A DNA stretch of 64,000 nucleotides from Diploscapter coronatus (lineage: Eukaryota > Nematoda > Chromadorea > Rhabditida > Rhabditidae): NCBI GenBank assembly GCA_964036155.1, contig OZ038422.1, positions 70,703,201 through 70,767,200 on the forward strand, read 5' to 3'. A program made the translations under genes and the position numbers. Under the pieces are notes generated by a model, which was given only the letters and a program-made list of their open reading frames with translations, had not been told where the DNA came from and ran no database searches. Positions 63,822 through 64,000 of the stretch are shown here, piece by piece. Positions within the stretch are counted from its first letter, which is position 1; each line of letters begins with the position of its first letter.

Positions 63822-64000
63822 GTGCTAGGGATTCCTGCATTTATTATTGATTGGAGAGAACGTCAATATTTAAAGTTTTGCCATTCGTATCATTTCTCTT
63901 CTACGCAACTCACTATTTCGTTCTAAATTCGATTTCGAACTGCTGCATGAATATCGACTTTCTCTATTCAATCAACAATACATACGGTCGTATTTACAGG

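Noticed and set aside
1..64000. tRNA, rRNA, CRISPR, prokaryotic operon or phage signals
   Set aside because: Looked for and not seen. Gene structure is eukaryotic throughout.

Overview
The window looks like nuclear DNA of a nematode or a close ecdysozoan relative. It is AT-rich. Genes are split into many short exons by mostly 40-500 nt introns with GT donors and T-rich ...TTTCAG or ...TTTAG acceptors. The gene content fits: a TWK-type two-pore K+ channel, a divergent chemosensory-type G-alpha, and insulin/EGF-receptor-L-domain proteins of the kind expanded in nematodes. There are no bacterial-type operons, no CRISPR array and no recognisable tRNA or rRNA. All gene models are hand-spliced from reading frame, splice-site phase and family similarity. 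First exons and UTRs are the least certain parts.

Layout. 1-4.5 kb: mostly non-coding, with one weak candidate membrane-protein exon. 4.6-9.8 kb (-): K2P channel with two transposon-like inserts in its introns. 10.6 kb: 147-bp hAT-type MITE with a perfect 8-bp target duplication. 11.2-12.4 kb (-): F-box/kelch protein. 13.1-28.7 kb (-): UTP20, about 51 exons, a ribosome-biogenesis HEAT-repeat giant. 28.9-30.0 kb (+): PPP1R11 (PP1 inhibitor-3), divergent from UTP20 across about 210 bp. 30-34.4 kb: no gene seen. 34.4-35.6 kb (+): a 118-residue CARD-only protein. 36.0-40.1 kb (-): RMC1/Mic1 (Mon1-Ccz1 regulator), 649 residues.

41.1-48.7 kb (+): two tandem paralogues, each joining a signal peptide and two receptor L domains to a C-terminal multi-pass domain of about seven membrane segments. 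They are separated by a 2.0-kb fold-back element. 50.4-51.0 kb: a second fold-back element. 51.3-53.8 kb (+): Ser-rich protein of unknown function. 56.1-59.4 kb (+): G-protein alpha subunit, 359 residues. 61.0-62.7 kb (-): Gln-rich protein with FG dipeptides. 63.4 kb to the end (+): N-terminus of an ankyrin-like protein, cut by the window edge.

The genes do not form one pathway. Housekeeping functions (UTP20, PPP1R11, RMC1) sit between signalling and sensory genes (K2P channel, L-domain/7TM receptors, G-alpha). The most interesting items are the L-domain/7TM receptor pair, which includes a candidate 22-nt intron and a GC donor, and the CARD-only protein. The UTP20 model lacks about 600 N-terminal residues relative to human.
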